Source: Bacillus salipaludis (GTDB lineage Bacteria > Bacillota > Bacilli > Bacillales_B > DSM-18226). From it: a DNA stretch of 64,000 nucleotides. Made by a program: the position numbers and the translations under genes. Below are positions 28,066 through 37,205 of this stretch, one piece after another; the stretch's first letter is position 1, and every line of letters begins with the position of its first letter. Under the pieces are notes generated by a model. It had not been told where the DNA came from and did no database searches. It worked only from the letters and a program-made list of their open reading frames with translations. The DNA lies in NCBI RefSeq assembly GCF_004358205.1, contig NZ_SMYO01000001.1, positions 124,001-188,000 on the forward strand, written 5' to 3'.

Positions 28066-28516
28066 ACTAAATTGCGTGGAATCTATATGTAAAAACAGGT
28101 AAATCCGTCGGATAAATGGAACTTTTATATGAATTTGTCCAAGGCAAATAAAGGAATTCCAATTATTATCTGATAATTACATTTTAATTTTTTGGCGATT
28201 GATTGTACTTACCACATATTCCATATTATTCTCCAGTTAGAGTATAAAATTTTCCAGTTTACACTATTTAGTTTCCACTTGAGCCATCTTTTTTTCCAAT
28301 ACCCTTAAAAGACCCGAAAATTAGACTATTAATCCAAGGTACTATCAAAATAGAGTCAAATTTTTGATGAAAATTAGGTATTTCAAGTCCTTATTTTCCA
28401 CTTGAAGTATTTTATTTTCCGATTTTCACAAAATACTTTCCACTTTCCCCGTTTTATTTTCCACGTCCACCTCTTTATTCCCCACCACTCATCCCCCCAA
28501 TCAAAACCACCATCAA
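28066..28516. other. Gene-free recA-cinA interval
   Basis: About 450 bp without a gene. Its main content is a phased repeat (28227-28483); the minus strand is purine-rich. No RNA fold is recognised apart from the cinA terminator. Confidence 0.6.
28227..28483 (-). repeat. Two clusters of 21-bp phased GGAAAATA motifs
   Basis: On the minus strand, motifs of the form GGAAAATA start at 28482, 28462 (close to 21 apart), then 28441, 28420 and 28399, and in a second cluster at 28297, 28276, 28255 and 28234, both with an exact 21-bp step. Between clusters the pattern decays with a phase slip. Many units end in AAGT or AACT just before the next GG. The same family is seen at 961-1065. Confidence 0.75.
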
Positions 28517-28560
28517 AACAAAAAAGAATCACAGAACGCCTCTAAGCATTCTGTGATTCT
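28517..28560 (-). terminator. cinA terminator
   Basis: GAATCACAGAAT ... TTCTGTGATTC with TTTTTTG on the minus strand; it overlaps the last codons of cinA. Confidence 0.85.
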
Positions 28561-29792
28561 TTTAAATGTTTAAGCAAATAATAATAACCAAATTTCACCG
28601 CACGGGTCCGGTTCGCTTCCCTTGAACCAGCAAGGATTACTTTTTCCACAACACCCGGCCGTCCCTGAATAGAAAGTCCAATATAAACCGTACCAACCGG
28701 CTTTCCTTCCTGTTCATCCGGTCCGGCAACACCTGTAAAACTGATGCCAATATCCGCACCTACAAGACTTGAAACATTTTCAGCTAATTCCAGCGCACAC
28801 TGCTCACTTACAACTCCGTACATATCAATAGTTTCCTGCTTCACTTTTAACACCTGGTGTTTCACTTCATTTGTATAGCAAACCACGCCGCCTTTTAAAA
28901 TCGAACTTGCACCGGGGACGGAGGTTAACTCCTTCTGAAACATTCCGCCTGTCAGGCTTTCGGCAGCCCCAATCGTTACATTCTTCGCTTTTAAAACTTT
29001 GCTTAACTCTTCAACTAGCGATGTATTGTTATAGCCATATAAAAATTGTCCGACTCGGGCACTAATCTTTTGCTCAACCTCATCGAGCATTTTAATAGCC
29101 GTATCATGGTCCTGATGCTTCGCCGTCAGTCTTAAGGTTACCTCACCATCTCCAGCTAATGGCGCAATCGTAGGATTACTCTGTGAATCAATGAGATCGA
29201 TAATTTCAGTTTCCAATGCGGCTTCGCCAATCCCGAAAAAGCGCAGCACTCTGGATACAATTTTATCATTGCTCTTTACTTGCAATGACAATGCCGTAAG
29301 ACCGTATTCAATGAACATCGGTTCCATTTCCTTCGGCGGTCCAGGCAAAAGCATATAAACATGCCGTTTACTCTCAACCACCATTCCCGGTGCCATCCCA
29401 TGATCATTGGCCAAAACGTAAGAGCCTTCTAATACAAGTGCTTGTTTCCGATTATTTTCCGTCATCTGACGATTTGTCTTTTTGAAATATGCCTCAATTG
29501 ACTCCAAGGCATTTTCGTCAAAAACTAATTCCTTACCGATATGCTTTGCAATCGTTTCTTTCGTCAAATCATCCTTCGTTGGCCCCAGACCGCCTGTAAA
29601 AATAATCAAATCAGATCGGTCTTCGGCAATCTCGATAGCTGATTTTAAACGATCAGGGTTATCTCCAACTACGGTATGATAATAGACATTAATGCCTGCA
29701 CCTGCTAAATGCTGGGAGATAAACCGTGCATTTGTATTGACAATTTGCCCAAGAAGTAACTCTGAGCCAACCGCAATAATTTCTGCGTTCAC
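28542..29792 (-). CDS. cinA: CinA, competence/damage-inducible protein
   Basis: A 416-residue two-domain protein. Residues 1-170 are the MoaB/CinA-type domain ([35 protein letters not shown]) linked to ADP-ribose pyrophosphatase activity; residues about 255-410 are the PncC nicotinamide-nucleotide deamidase domain ([37 protein letters not shown]). Both act in pyridine-nucleotide salvage, and the gene is co-expressed with recA in many Gram-positives. The start is GTG with AGGAAGTGA upstream. It is 16 bases after pgsA. Confidence 0.95.
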   Translation of the reverse strand: MNAEIIAVGSELLLGQIVNTNARFISQHLAGAGINVYYHTVVGDNPDRLKSAIEIAEDRSDLIIFTGGLGPTKDDLTKETIAKHIGKELVFDENALESIEAYFKKTNRQMTENNRKQALVLEGSYVLANDHGMAPGMVVESKRHVYMLLPGPPKEMEPMFIEYGLTALSLQVKSNDKIVSRVLRFFGIGEAALETEIIDLIDSQSNPTIAPLAGDGEVTLRLTAKHQDHDTAIKMLDEVEQKISARVGQFLYGYNNTSLVEELSKVLKAKNVTIGAAESLTGGMFQKELTSVPGASSILKGGVVCYTNEVKHQVLKVKQETIDMYGVVSEQCALELAENVSSLVGADIGISFTGVAGPDEQEGKPVGTVYIGLSIQGRPGVVEKVILAGSREANRTRAVKFGYYYLLKHLKESQNA

Positions 29793-29808
29793 AATCCATC
29801 ACTTCCTA

Positions 29809-30387
29809 TTATTTAGAATTCTTTAGCACATGGCTGTTCTTCGCAAAATAATCCCAGCCCGACCAGATGGTAAAAATCAATGCTACCCATAAAGCAATAT
29901 CAGCAAATGGGAATGAGACCATTTCAAATAAAATATTATGTAAAAGAAGTGCAGAAATCGCGATGATTTGCGTCCAGGTTTTAATTTTCCCAAGCATATT
30001 GGCTGCAACAACCTCGCCTTCACCGGCAAGCAGCAGGCGTAGTCCGGTAACCGCAAACTCCCTGCTAATAATAACAATGACAATCCATGACGCAGCGTAC
30101 CCCAGCTCAACTAGCACAATCAAAGCTGCGGAAACAAGTAATTTATCAGCAAGGGGATCTAGGAATTTCCCCATATTTGTCACAAGATTATATTTACGGG
30201 CGTAATAACCATCTACCCAGTCAGTAGTAGAGGCAATAATAAAGATGAGAGCCCCGACAAAATGGGTAACAGGCAGGTCTACTCCAAGCAAATGTAAATT
30301 TCCCCATTTAAAGGGGACTAGCATAATGATTAAGAATATAGGAATTAATAATATTCTCGATACCGTTATCCTATTTGGTATATTCAT
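29809..30387 (-). CDS. pgsA: CDP-diacylglycerol-glycerol-3-phosphate 3-phosphatidyltransferase
   Basis: A 192-residue membrane enzyme making phosphatidylglycerol phosphate, the first step to phosphatidylglycerol. The CDP-alcohol transferase motif is complete: DGYYAR, then GKFLDPLADK (residues about 59-82). Four or more membrane helices follow. AGGAGGAAA precedes the ATG. Phosphatidylglycerol is the donor for true Lgt, relevant to the Lgt-like gene at 13731. Confidence 0.96.
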   Translation of the reverse strand: MNIPNRITVSRILLIPIFLIIMLVPFKWGNLHLLGVDLPVTHFVGALIFIIASTTDWVDGYYARKYNLVTNMGKFLDPLADKLLVSAALIVLVELGYAASWIVIVIISREFAVTGLRLLLAGEGEVVAANMLGKIKTWTQIIAISALLLHNILFEMVSFPFADIALWVALIFTIWSGWDYFAKNSHVLKNSK

Positions 30388-30422
30388 AAAAATTTCCTCC
30401 TAATTAAAAAACAAGAACACAA

Positions 30423-30447
30423 TTGAAATAAACTGAAACTATTTCAA
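30423..30447. promoter_or_regulatory. Inverted repeat upstream of pgsA
   Basis: TTGAAATA-N9-TATTTCAA in the 98-bp rodZ-pgsA gap. It resembles an operator; FapR was considered (its sites are of different sequence). The binder is unknown. Confidence 0.4.
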
Positions 30448-30461
30448 TTTAATAATAAACT

Positions 30462-30491
30462 GAAAAATAGTCATCATTTCGATGACTATTT
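30462..30491 (-). terminator. rodZ terminator
   Basis: AAATAGTCATC-GAAAT-GATGACTATTT followed by TTCAG on the minus strand, overlapping the rodZ stop. Confidence 0.7.
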
Positions 30492-31391
30492 GTTCTTCGG
30501 AACATATTGAATCGTAATGTTCTGACGAACCATTTCAGTCGGTGCCACTTCATACTCTAACTTTTGATCATTCACATAGATTTCAGTATCCAATGTCCTT
30601 CCTACAACAATCACAGCTTGATTTTCTTTGGATAAATCTACTGTTTTACTTTTTGTACCATCTGTTGTAAGCATCCCCTGGAAAAAAGAATAGCCCTTGC
30701 CATTTTTTATATTCACCCATGTTTGACCCTTTGAAACCAATTTCACTTTAAACTTATCTGTATTGCTTAATTTAAATGTGGTATTTGGGCCGCTGCTCTG
30801 AACCACTTTTAAATCCTGCTTAGAAACAGTTTCTGCAGAGGTATCCACACTGTTCTTTTTTTCATTTGCGCTGTTTTTAACTTTTGTAGCTTTTGAACTT
30901 TTTGTTTCTGTCGCTTTTGCTTCTTCAAGATTTTGAGATTTTTCAATTTTCGCCTGGTCATTTACCTTATTAACGGATTCATTCGAATCACTGCTCGCAT
31001 GACTTAATAGAAAATAATAGACTAACCCTGCAACCCCAATAACAAAAACACCAATTAGTATTTTCGGGAGCACATCAAAAAATTTCGAATTCCCTTCTGA
31101 AATCGCTTTGCGGCTTTTCACCCTCGATAATTGATCCGTTATTTCTTCATTATGAGTGATAGGGATATCACTTTTATAGGTTTCAAAAATTTCATCGGGA
31201 TTTAGTTGAAGCGCCTCTGCGTATTGCTTTATAAAGGCACGAACATAAAAATTCCCGGGCATACTAGTATAATTTCCTTCTTCAATACCAATTAAGTAAC
31301 GCTTTTGGATTTTTGTAATGGCCTGTACATCATCCAAACTCAAGTTTTTGGCTAATCGGGCTTCTTTTAGTCGATTACCTAATTCAGTCAA
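30486..31391 (-). CDS. rodZ: RodZ-like cell-shape protein (YmfM)
   Basis: A 301-residue protein with an N-terminal helix-turn-helix (about 1-65; LKEARLAKNLSLDDVQAITKIQKRYL), a membrane helix at about 108-130, a Lys/Ser/Asn-rich linker and a C-terminal beta domain (DUF4115). RodZ joins the MreB cytoskeleton to the wall-building machinery. The start is TTG with a GGAAGGTG site. Position between ymfK and pgsA matches B. subtilis. Confidence 0.9.
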   Translation of the reverse strand: MTELGNRLKEARLAKNLSLDDVQAITKIQKRYLIGIEEGNYTSMPGNFYVRAFIKQYAEALQLNPDEIFETYKSDIPITHNEEITDQLSRVKSRKAISEGNSKFFDVLPKILIGVFVIGVAGLVYYFLLSHASSDSNESVNKVNDQAKIEKSQNLEEAKATETKSSKATKVKNSANEKKNSVDTSAETVSKQDLKVVQSSGPNTTFKLSNTDKFKVKLVSKGQTWVNIKNGKGYSFFQGMLTTDGTKSKTVDLSKENQAVIVVGRTLDTEIYVNDQKLEYEVAPTEMVRQNITIQYVPKNK

Positions 31392-31411
31392 CTTTTAACA
31401 CCTTCCAATTT

Positions 31412-32203
31412 TCAAAAATCAAAATCTCCAAAATCAGAGCCGGAGAGTATGTTACTCTGTTCTACTACCTCATATGTAATCTCTTCGTCCGCGTGATTTC
31501 TTAGTTCGATAATATAATCAAAATCATCTAGCGTGTACTCTGAATTTTGAACAAAAACGTCTGGATGTTCAATCACTTTCACGGCAGGCATGCGCATTAT
31601 TTCACGAACAAGCTGCCAGTGGCGTTCACTTGCGCGTTTTGTTGAGACAATCCCATCCAAAATATATAAATTATTTTCATTGTACTCATCTTGAATTAGC
31701 TGATTTCGGATTGTTTGTTTTAAAAGAGTGGAAGAAACGAACAACCATCTTTTATTCGCACAAACACTTGCCGCAACAAGAGATTCTGTTTTGCCCACAC
31801 GAGGCATCCCGCGAATTCCAATTAACTTATGGCCCTCCTGCTTAAACAATTCTGCCATAAAATCAACTAATAATCCAAGTTCATCCCTTACAAAGCGGAA
31901 TGTTTTTTTATCATCCGCGTCTCTCTGGATATAACGTCCATGTCTGACGGCAAGACGATCACGCAGCTTTGGTTCTCTCAACTTAATTAATTTTATTGTA
32001 TCCATTGTATTAAGAATTGACTCTAAACGTTTAATTTGATCATCATCTTTTGCTTTAATTAAAAGGCCGCGTCTGCCTTCATCCACACCATTAATTGTTA
32101 CAATATTAATAGCAAGCATACCTAATAGTGATGAAATGTCGCCCAACAAACCGGGACGGTTTTTTTGAATCTCATATTCTAAATACCATTCTTTTTTCTC
32201 CAC
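31412..32203 (-). CDS. ymfK: YmfK, DUF3388 protein
   Basis: A 263-residue protein of unknown function conserved in Bacillus at this locus. The N-terminus resembles an ACT domain (KNRPGLLGDISSLLGMLAINI, about 14-34); a P-loop-like GMPRVGKTES lies near 132. This suggests a ligand-controlled NTPase, but no role is proven. The likely start is GTG, with a GGGGG stretch about 12 bases upstream. It lies between ymfJ and rodZ. Confidence 0.85.
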   Translation of the reverse strand: MEKKEWYLEYEIQKNRPGLLGDISSLLGMLAINIVTINGVDEGRRGLLIKAKDDDQIKRLESILNTMDTIKLIKLREPKLRDRLAVRHGRYIQRDADDKKTFRFVRDELGLLVDFMAELFKQEGHKLIGIRGMPRVGKTESLVAASVCANKRWLFVSSTLLKQTIRNQLIQDEYNENNLYILDGIVSTKRASERHWQLVREIMRMPAVKVIEHPDVFVQNSEYTLDDFDYIIELRNHADEEITYEVVEQSNILSGSDFGDFDF

Positions 32204-32345
32204 AATAAAAACCCCCTAAGTATAGGCGTGATTGATTCGACAAATTTTCACATTCCGATATCTAAACCTTATAATAAATGATTTTGAGTGAAGATGAAAG
32301 AAAAAACAAGGAGAATGACCTTAAATCTGGAGAAAATATAAACAA

Positions 32346-32375
32346 AGAAAAAAAGAGAGGACCTGCCTCTCTCTT
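32346..32375 (-). terminator. ymfJ terminator
   Basis: AGAGAGG-CAGGT-CCTCTCT followed by TTTTTTTC on the minus strand. Confidence 0.75.
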
Positions 32376-32631
32376 AACGAGTACCATTATTTGAAATAAG
32401 TTTAACCATTATATTGGCAATAGCTTGTTGTTCTTGTTTGTCTGCAACAGACCATAAATCTGAAAGAACTCTTTGCTGCTCATTTTTTGGCTCTACCTGG
32501 CTTGCTAAATAATCTCCAATTTGAAATGCAAGGTTGGTGACAGCTCCCTCACTCATTCCCTCATTTTGCGCATGATGCAGACGATCAGCTAAAAAGTCTT
32601 CCCACTGTTTCCAGTTATCTAAAACAGACAT
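32374..32631 (-). CDS. ymfJ: YmfJ, DUF3243 protein
   Basis: An 85-residue helical protein (DNWKQWEDFLADRLHHAQNEGMSEG) matching the small DUF3243 family. Function is unknown. I use the ATG at 32631, preceded by AAAGGAGGG; a longer frame starting at 32694 lacks a good site. Confidence 0.85.
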   Translation of the reverse strand: MSVLDNWKQWEDFLADRLHHAQNEGMSEGAVTNLAFQIGDYLASQVEPKNEQQRVLSDLWSVADKQEQQAIANIMVKLISNNGTR

Positions 32632-32709
32632 ATTAATACCCTCCTTTAGAATAGTACAAGGATATTTTGTGACTTTCCGAAGAGATTTATTCATCCTAGA
32701 AATTAATTT

Positions 32710-33441
32710 TTAAGTGTACCAGCCGCCGTTTATGGCAAGAATTTGTCCTGTTATATACGACGATTCTTCGGATAATAAAAAGGCGGTGCCTTTTGCGATT
32801 TCTTCCGGTAATCCAAGCCTTCCCATTGGGATTTCTTCATGGATTGATTCCAATTCTTCCTTAGTAAAACCCGTCATCATCGGCGTTGCTACGGCGCCCG
32901 GAGCAATCGCATTTACACGAATGCCACTCCGTGCTACTTCCTTACTTAAGGCTTTTACAAAGGCAATTTGTGCGCCCTTCGCAGTGGAATAGGCAACTTC
33001 ACAGGCAGCTCCAGTTTGTCCCCAAATGGAAGTGATGACCACAATACTCCCTGACCCTTTACGATATAATTTCGGCAATAATTCTTTGGTCATCATTAAA
33101 GGATTAAGAACATGTATGTTCATAAGTGCTGCCGCCTCTTCCTGTGACAAATCCACTAGCAGTCCATAAAGACTGTTGCCGCCGCAATGAATCATGGCAT
33201 CAAGTGAAAAAATTTGTGAACAAATGTGTTTGTATCCATTTGAGTCGGCCAGATCCGCGTGAATAGGCATATACTCCCCGCCATACAATTGCAACTTTTC
33301 CATTAAATCCGTTATCATTTTTTCATTTCGATTGTAATGTAAATATAAATGGTAGCCTTTTGCAGCTAATGTTAAAGCAATCGCTTGTCCGATTCCTCCA
33401 CTTGCCCCCGTGATGAGTGCATATTTTTTCAAAAGCCTCAC
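32710..33441 (-). CDS. ymfI: SDR-family EF-P 5-aminopentanone reductase (YmfI)
   Basis: A 243-residue short-chain dehydrogenase: TGASGGIG near residue 13 binds NADP(H), and the catalytic Ser/Tyr/Lys set is seen as ITSIWGQTGAACEVAYSTAKGAQ (Tyr, then Lys four on, at about 151-155). In B. subtilis YmfI reduces the 5-aminopentanone group on elongation factor P. GTG at 33441 is taken as start, but a TTG four codons on, spaced from GAGTGAGG, is possible. It is next to ymfH/ymfF, which are needed for the same modification. Confidence 0.92.
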   Translation of the reverse strand: MRLLKKYALITGASGGIGQAIALTLAAKGYHLYLHYNRNEKMITDLMEKLQLYGGEYMPIHADLADSNGYKHICSQIFSLDAMIHCGGNSLYGLLVDLSQEEAAALMNIHVLNPLMMTKELLPKLYRKGSGSIVVITSIWGQTGAACEVAYSTAKGAQIAFVKALSKEVARSGIRVNAIAPGAVATPMMTGFTKEELESIHEEIPMGRLGLPEEIAKGTAFLLSEESSYITGQILAINGGWYT

Positions 33442-33459
33442 TCTTTCTATTTATAAAAT

Positions 33460-33486
33460 AAAAAAGCGCCGTTTTACGACGCTTTC
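33460..33486 (-). terminator. ymfF-ymfH terminator
   Basis: AAAGCGTCG-TAAAA-CGGCGCTTT followed by TTTATTTT on the minus strand, separating ymfH from ymfI. Confidence 0.8.
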
Positions 33487-33491
33487 CTAAA

Positions 33492-34784
33492 CTAATTTTT
33501 CTTCGGAATAACCTGACAAACCGAAAATCGCTCTTCAGAAACAATTTCAGATGCCAATTGCTGTACATCCTTTAAGGTTATCTTTTCAAGCGTAGGAACA
33601 ACATCAAATAAATTCATATCATTAAATGCATACCGGGTAAATTGATTGGCAATATATTCAGGAGAGTTGACTGCACGTAAAAACGATCCTATTTTTTTCT
33701 TTTTCGTCCGCTCCAGTTGCTCTTCCGTAAAGATGCTGCCATTCTTTGCATCCAGCAGCATTTTTTCAAGTCTTTCAGCAAGTTGATCTGCATCCCTTGT
33801 ATCCCCGCCGACCATCGCAAATCCAAACCCCTGCTCTTGGGTATAATCATAAGAAAACGAGTCATCAATCAGCCCCTCTTTATAGAGCTGATCAAAATTT
33901 TCCGAGCTCTTACCGAATAGCAAATCAAGCAAGATATTGGTCGTCAATTCATTTTTTAACAGGTCATCGCCTTTTTGATCCACATGAAGAGCTTTGATTC
34001 CTACTAAGCACTTAGGCGTTTGCACATTCATTTCAAGCACCTGTTTCTTTTCCGCAGCCTCAGTTGGTTCTTCGTCAAATTTCCGTTTGATTTCCGGCTG
34101 GTCTTTAAATGGTTTTTTCGCCTGGTTTGCTCTTACTTGGTCCATAATTGCGTTTGGATCAACCGGTCCGACAATAAACAATAACATATTGCTTGGATGG
34201 TAAAAAGTATTGTAGCATTCGTAAAGCCAATCTTTCGTAATATGGGAAATTGACTCAATTGTCCCGGCAATATCAATTTTAACCGGATGGTTTTGATATA
34301 AATTTTCAATTAAGCCAAAATAGAGACGCCAGTCGGGATTATCATCGTACATCGTAATTTCCTGTCCAATGATTCCTTTTTCCTTTTCCACTGTTTTTTC
34401 CGAAAAATAAGGTTCCTGTACAAAATCGATCAACGTTTCTAGATTTTTTTCTACATCAGATGTGCTGGAAAATAAATAAGCAGTCCTTGTAAACGAAGTA
34501 AAGGCATTGGCGGATGCACCTTGACGGCTAAATTGCTGAAAAACATCGCCATCTTCTTTTTCAAATAACTTATGCTCTAAAAAGTGGGCAATCCCATCAG
34601 GCACCTTAACATACTCATTTTTCCCAAGCGGAATAAAGCAATTATCAACAGAACCATATTTGGTCGTAAAGGTTGCATAGGTTTTATTAAAGCCCTTTTT
34701 CGGTAAAATATAGACTTGGAGTCCATTGTCCATTTGTTCATGAAAAAGTTCTTCTTGGAGCTGGTCAGACTTAAGTATCTCCAT
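33492..34784 (-). CDS. ymfH: M16-family peptidase YmfH
   Basis: A 430-residue M16 zinc protease half with the inverted zinc motif HFLEH intact (near residue 68) and a later Glu ligand region. It pairs with YmfF, whose motif is missing, as M16 B/C heterodimers do. In B. subtilis the pair is linked to EF-P modification. Its ATG overlaps the ymfF stop by one base (TAATG), so translation is coupled. Confidence 0.92.
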   Translation of the reverse strand: MEILKSDQLQEELFHEQMDNGLQVYILPKKGFNKTYATFTTKYGSVDNCFIPLGKNEYVKVPDGIAHFLEHKLFEKEDGDVFQQFSRQGASANAFTSFTRTAYLFSSTSDVEKNLETLIDFVQEPYFSEKTVEKEKGIIGQEITMYDDNPDWRLYFGLIENLYQNHPVKIDIAGTIESISHITKDWLYECYNTFYHPSNMLLFIVGPVDPNAIMDQVRANQAKKPFKDQPEIKRKFDEEPTEAAEKKQVLEMNVQTPKCLVGIKALHVDQKGDDLLKNELTTNILLDLLFGKSSENFDQLYKEGLIDDSFSYDYTQEQGFGFAMVGGDTRDADQLAERLEKMLLDAKNGSIFTEEQLERTKKKKIGSFLRAVNSPEYIANQFTRYAFNDMNLFDVVPTLEKITLKDVQQLASEIVSEERFSVCQVIPKKN

Positions 34785-36070
34785 TATTGGCCCGCCTCCG
34801 TTCCTGTTAAGAAATAAATCGTATCAAGCTGAATTTTTTCTGAAACAGCCACGATTTGTTCCTTTGTTACTTTTTGCATTTCTTCAACCCAGGTACTTAA
34901 ATGAATATCGGTATCAGCTACCACATTATGATATAAAACTTCAATTAGGCCTCTTGAGGTATCTATAGTCTCAAGCATTTGATTTTGAATCACAGCTTTC
35001 GTCTGGGTTAATTCTTCGTCCGTGAAATCACCCGTTTTCATCGCTTCCATTTGTTCATGGATAATTCCAACTGCTTGATCATAATTCTTTAAATCAATGC
35101 CCGAAACGACGATCATTAATCCTTTATGACTTTCCAAGCGACTTGCGGCGTAGTAGGCAAGGCTGGCTTTTTCCCTTACATTAATAAATAGTTTAGAATG
35201 AGAAAAACCACCGAAAATACCATTGAAGACTTGCAGGGCAAAATAATCGGGGTCCCCGTAGCGAACATTCGTGCGGTAGCCGATATTTAATTTCCCTTGC
35301 TTGACATCCTGCTTTTCTTTCACTTCATTCACTTGCTCAATCTTCTTTTGATTAGCTTCGTTCGTTTTTTTCGGTGTTCGCTTTTCAAATTTGAGCAATT
35401 CATCAGCTATTTTTTTAACCTCTTCCTCTTTCACATCACCAATTACATATAAATCTAATTCATCTTCAGAAAATGCTTTTTTATAAAATTCATATAAGGT
35501 CTCTGGTGTGATTTTATCAACATCGTCTAAGTTCCCGTTTACATCGAGAGCATACAGCTCCCCTTTGCACATTTCTTCAATCAAACGGACATTGGAGTAT
35601 CTCATTTTATCATCATAAACAGATTGAATTCGCTGCTTTAATGTTCGTTTTTCTTTCTCAATTGTCTCGGAATCGAAAGCTTTGTCGGAAGCATTTGGTT
35701 TTGTTAATATTTCTGCCAATAACTCAAAACCCTTTTTCAATAAAGGACTTGGGTCACTTAGAAATTTTTCATTAGCTATTTCGATCGTAAAACTTATAAC
35801 ATGATTTTCACCTTTTTTTGATAAATCCACAAACAAGGTTGCCCCATACAATTCATCTAAATATGAACGAAGTGCTGTAGTAGATGGAAATTTTGCCGAA
35901 CTGCTTTGTAAAACATGGGGAAGCAGCGCCCTATTTGTTACGTTCTCTTGTGATAATGGTGCTTTCATTTTCCATATAAATGTATTGGTTTTATATTTAT
36001 CTGTTTCAATGACATGAAGCTTGTATCCTTGCATTTCTGTCATTTTTTCTGCAGCAGCATCCATTTTCAT
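34784..36070 (-). CDS. ymfF: M16-family protein YmfF, zinc motif absent
   Basis: A 428-residue M16-fold protein. Where the HxxEH motif should be, it reads LLPHVLQSSS, so it cannot bind zinc and is the regulatory or substrate-holding half of the dimer with YmfH. AAGGAGGT precedes the ATG. It is transcribed apart from the nup genes, which end in a terminator. Confidence 0.9.
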   Translation of the reverse strand: MKMDAAAEKMTEMQGYKLHVIETDKYKTNTFIWKMKAPLSQENVTNRALLPHVLQSSSAKFPSTTALRSYLDELYGATLFVDLSKKGENHVISFTIEIANEKFLSDPSPLLKKGFELLAEILTKPNASDKAFDSETIEKEKRTLKQRIQSVYDDKMRYSNVRLIEEMCKGELYALDVNGNLDDVDKITPETLYEFYKKAFSEDELDLYVIGDVKEEEVKKIADELLKFEKRTPKKTNEANQKKIEQVNEVKEKQDVKQGKLNIGYRTNVRYGDPDYFALQVFNGIFGGFSHSKLFINVREKASLAYYAASRLESHKGLMIVVSGIDLKNYDQAVGIIHEQMEAMKTGDFTDEELTQTKAVIQNQMLETIDTSRGLIEVLYHNVVADTDIHLSTWVEEMQKVTKEQIVAVSEKIQLDTIYFLTGTEAGQ

Positions 36071-36206
36071 ACCTCCTTCAAATTAAAAAAATCCCTTATC
36101 TAACCATATGTAAAAATTCATGCAGTTATTTTATCTTTTCCTTAGTTAAACATACGTATACTTTTACTATAATTTGCCACGTTGGTCCACACAAGTTTCA
36201 AACGTA

Positions 36207-36239
36207 GAAAACCCTTGGACTTTTGGTCCAAGGGTTTAA
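36207..36239 (-). terminator. nupQ terminator
   Basis: AAACCCTTGGAC-CAAA-GTCCAAGGGTTT with TTCTAC on the minus strand. Confidence 0.85.
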
Positions 36240-36245
36240 GAAATT

Positions 36246-37205
36246 TTAACGACTGCCTTTAATATAATGCACCCCATCTGCTTTTGGTGCTTCTGCCCGG
36301 CCGATAAAACCAGCTAGAGCTAAAATCGTTAATACATATGGAGCAATTAATAGGTATACATCCGGAATATTTTTTAAAAAAGGTAAACTTGAGCCGATAA
36401 TACTGATACTTTGGGCAAAACCAAAGAATAGTGCCGCACCCATCGCACCCAGCGGATGCCATTTACCAAAAATCATTGCAGCAAGTGCCATAAAACCTTG
36501 ACCACTGATCGTGGAATGGCTGAAGTTTGAAGAAATCGATTCAGCATAAACGCCGCCGCCAATTCCGCCCAGAGCACCGGAAATAATAACCCCTAAATAA
36601 CGCATTTTGGTTACGTTAATCCCCATTGTATCTGCAGCCATTGGGTGTTCACCTACTGAACGAAGACGCAGTCCGAATGGAGTTTTATAAATAATATACC
36701 ATGCGATAATTGCAACAATTATAGCTACAAATGAAGTCCAGTAGGTATTTTGGAAAAAGATTTTTCCGATAACAGGAATATCCTTTAAAATTGGAACGTC
36801 GATTTTACTAAAGCTTTGTTGGATAATGTCCGTTTCACCTTTATTGTAAATTAATTTAACAAGGAATAAGGTAAGCCCTGTTGCAAGCAAGTTGATGGCC
36901 ACCCCGGAAACCGTATGGTCCGCACGGAATGTGATTGCCGCCACGGCATGGAGAATGGAAAAAATCGCTCCGGCTGCCATTGCTACTAATAACGATATCC
37001 AAGGAGTTGCAGCACCGAATGTACCGGCAAATGTTAAGTTGAAGACAACTGCTGCAAAAGCACCTATAACCATTAATCCTTCAAGTCCGATATTAACAAC
37101 ACCGGAACGTTCAGAGAATACACCGCCTAATGCAGTGAAGACAAGTGGAGCTGCCCATAATAAGGTGGAAGGTACTACAATCGTCAAAATCTCCATTAAG
37201 CTCAC
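36246..37205 (-). CDS. nupQ: Nucleoside ABC transporter permease NupQ
   Basis: A 319-residue inner-membrane permease of the BMP/nucleoside ABC family (about 8-10 helices; GVVNIGLEGLMVIGAF motif near 35). With NupP it forms the channel. GTG at 37205 starts directly after the nupP stop; an ATG three codons on is possible. Last gene of nupNOPQ. Confidence 0.92.
   Translation of the reverse strand: MSLMEILTIVVPSTLLWAAPLVFTALGGVFSERSGVVNIGLEGLMVIGAFAAVVFNLTFAGTFGAATPWISLLVAMAAGAIFSILHAVAAITFRADHTVSGVAINLLATGLTLFLVKLIYNKGETDIIQQSFSKIDVPILKDIPVIGKIFFQNTYWTSFVAIIVAIIAWYIIYKTPFGLRLRSVGEHPMAADTMGINVTKMRYLGVIISGALGGIGGGVYAESISSNFSHSTISGQGFMALAAMIFGKWHPLGAMGAALFFGFAQSISIIGSSLPFLKNIPDVYLLIAPYVLTILALAGFIGRAEAPKADGVHYIKGSR

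Noticed and set aside
30423..30447. FapR operator before pgsA
   Set aside because: The inverted repeat does not match the FapR site I know, so I list it only as an unnamed inverted repeat.
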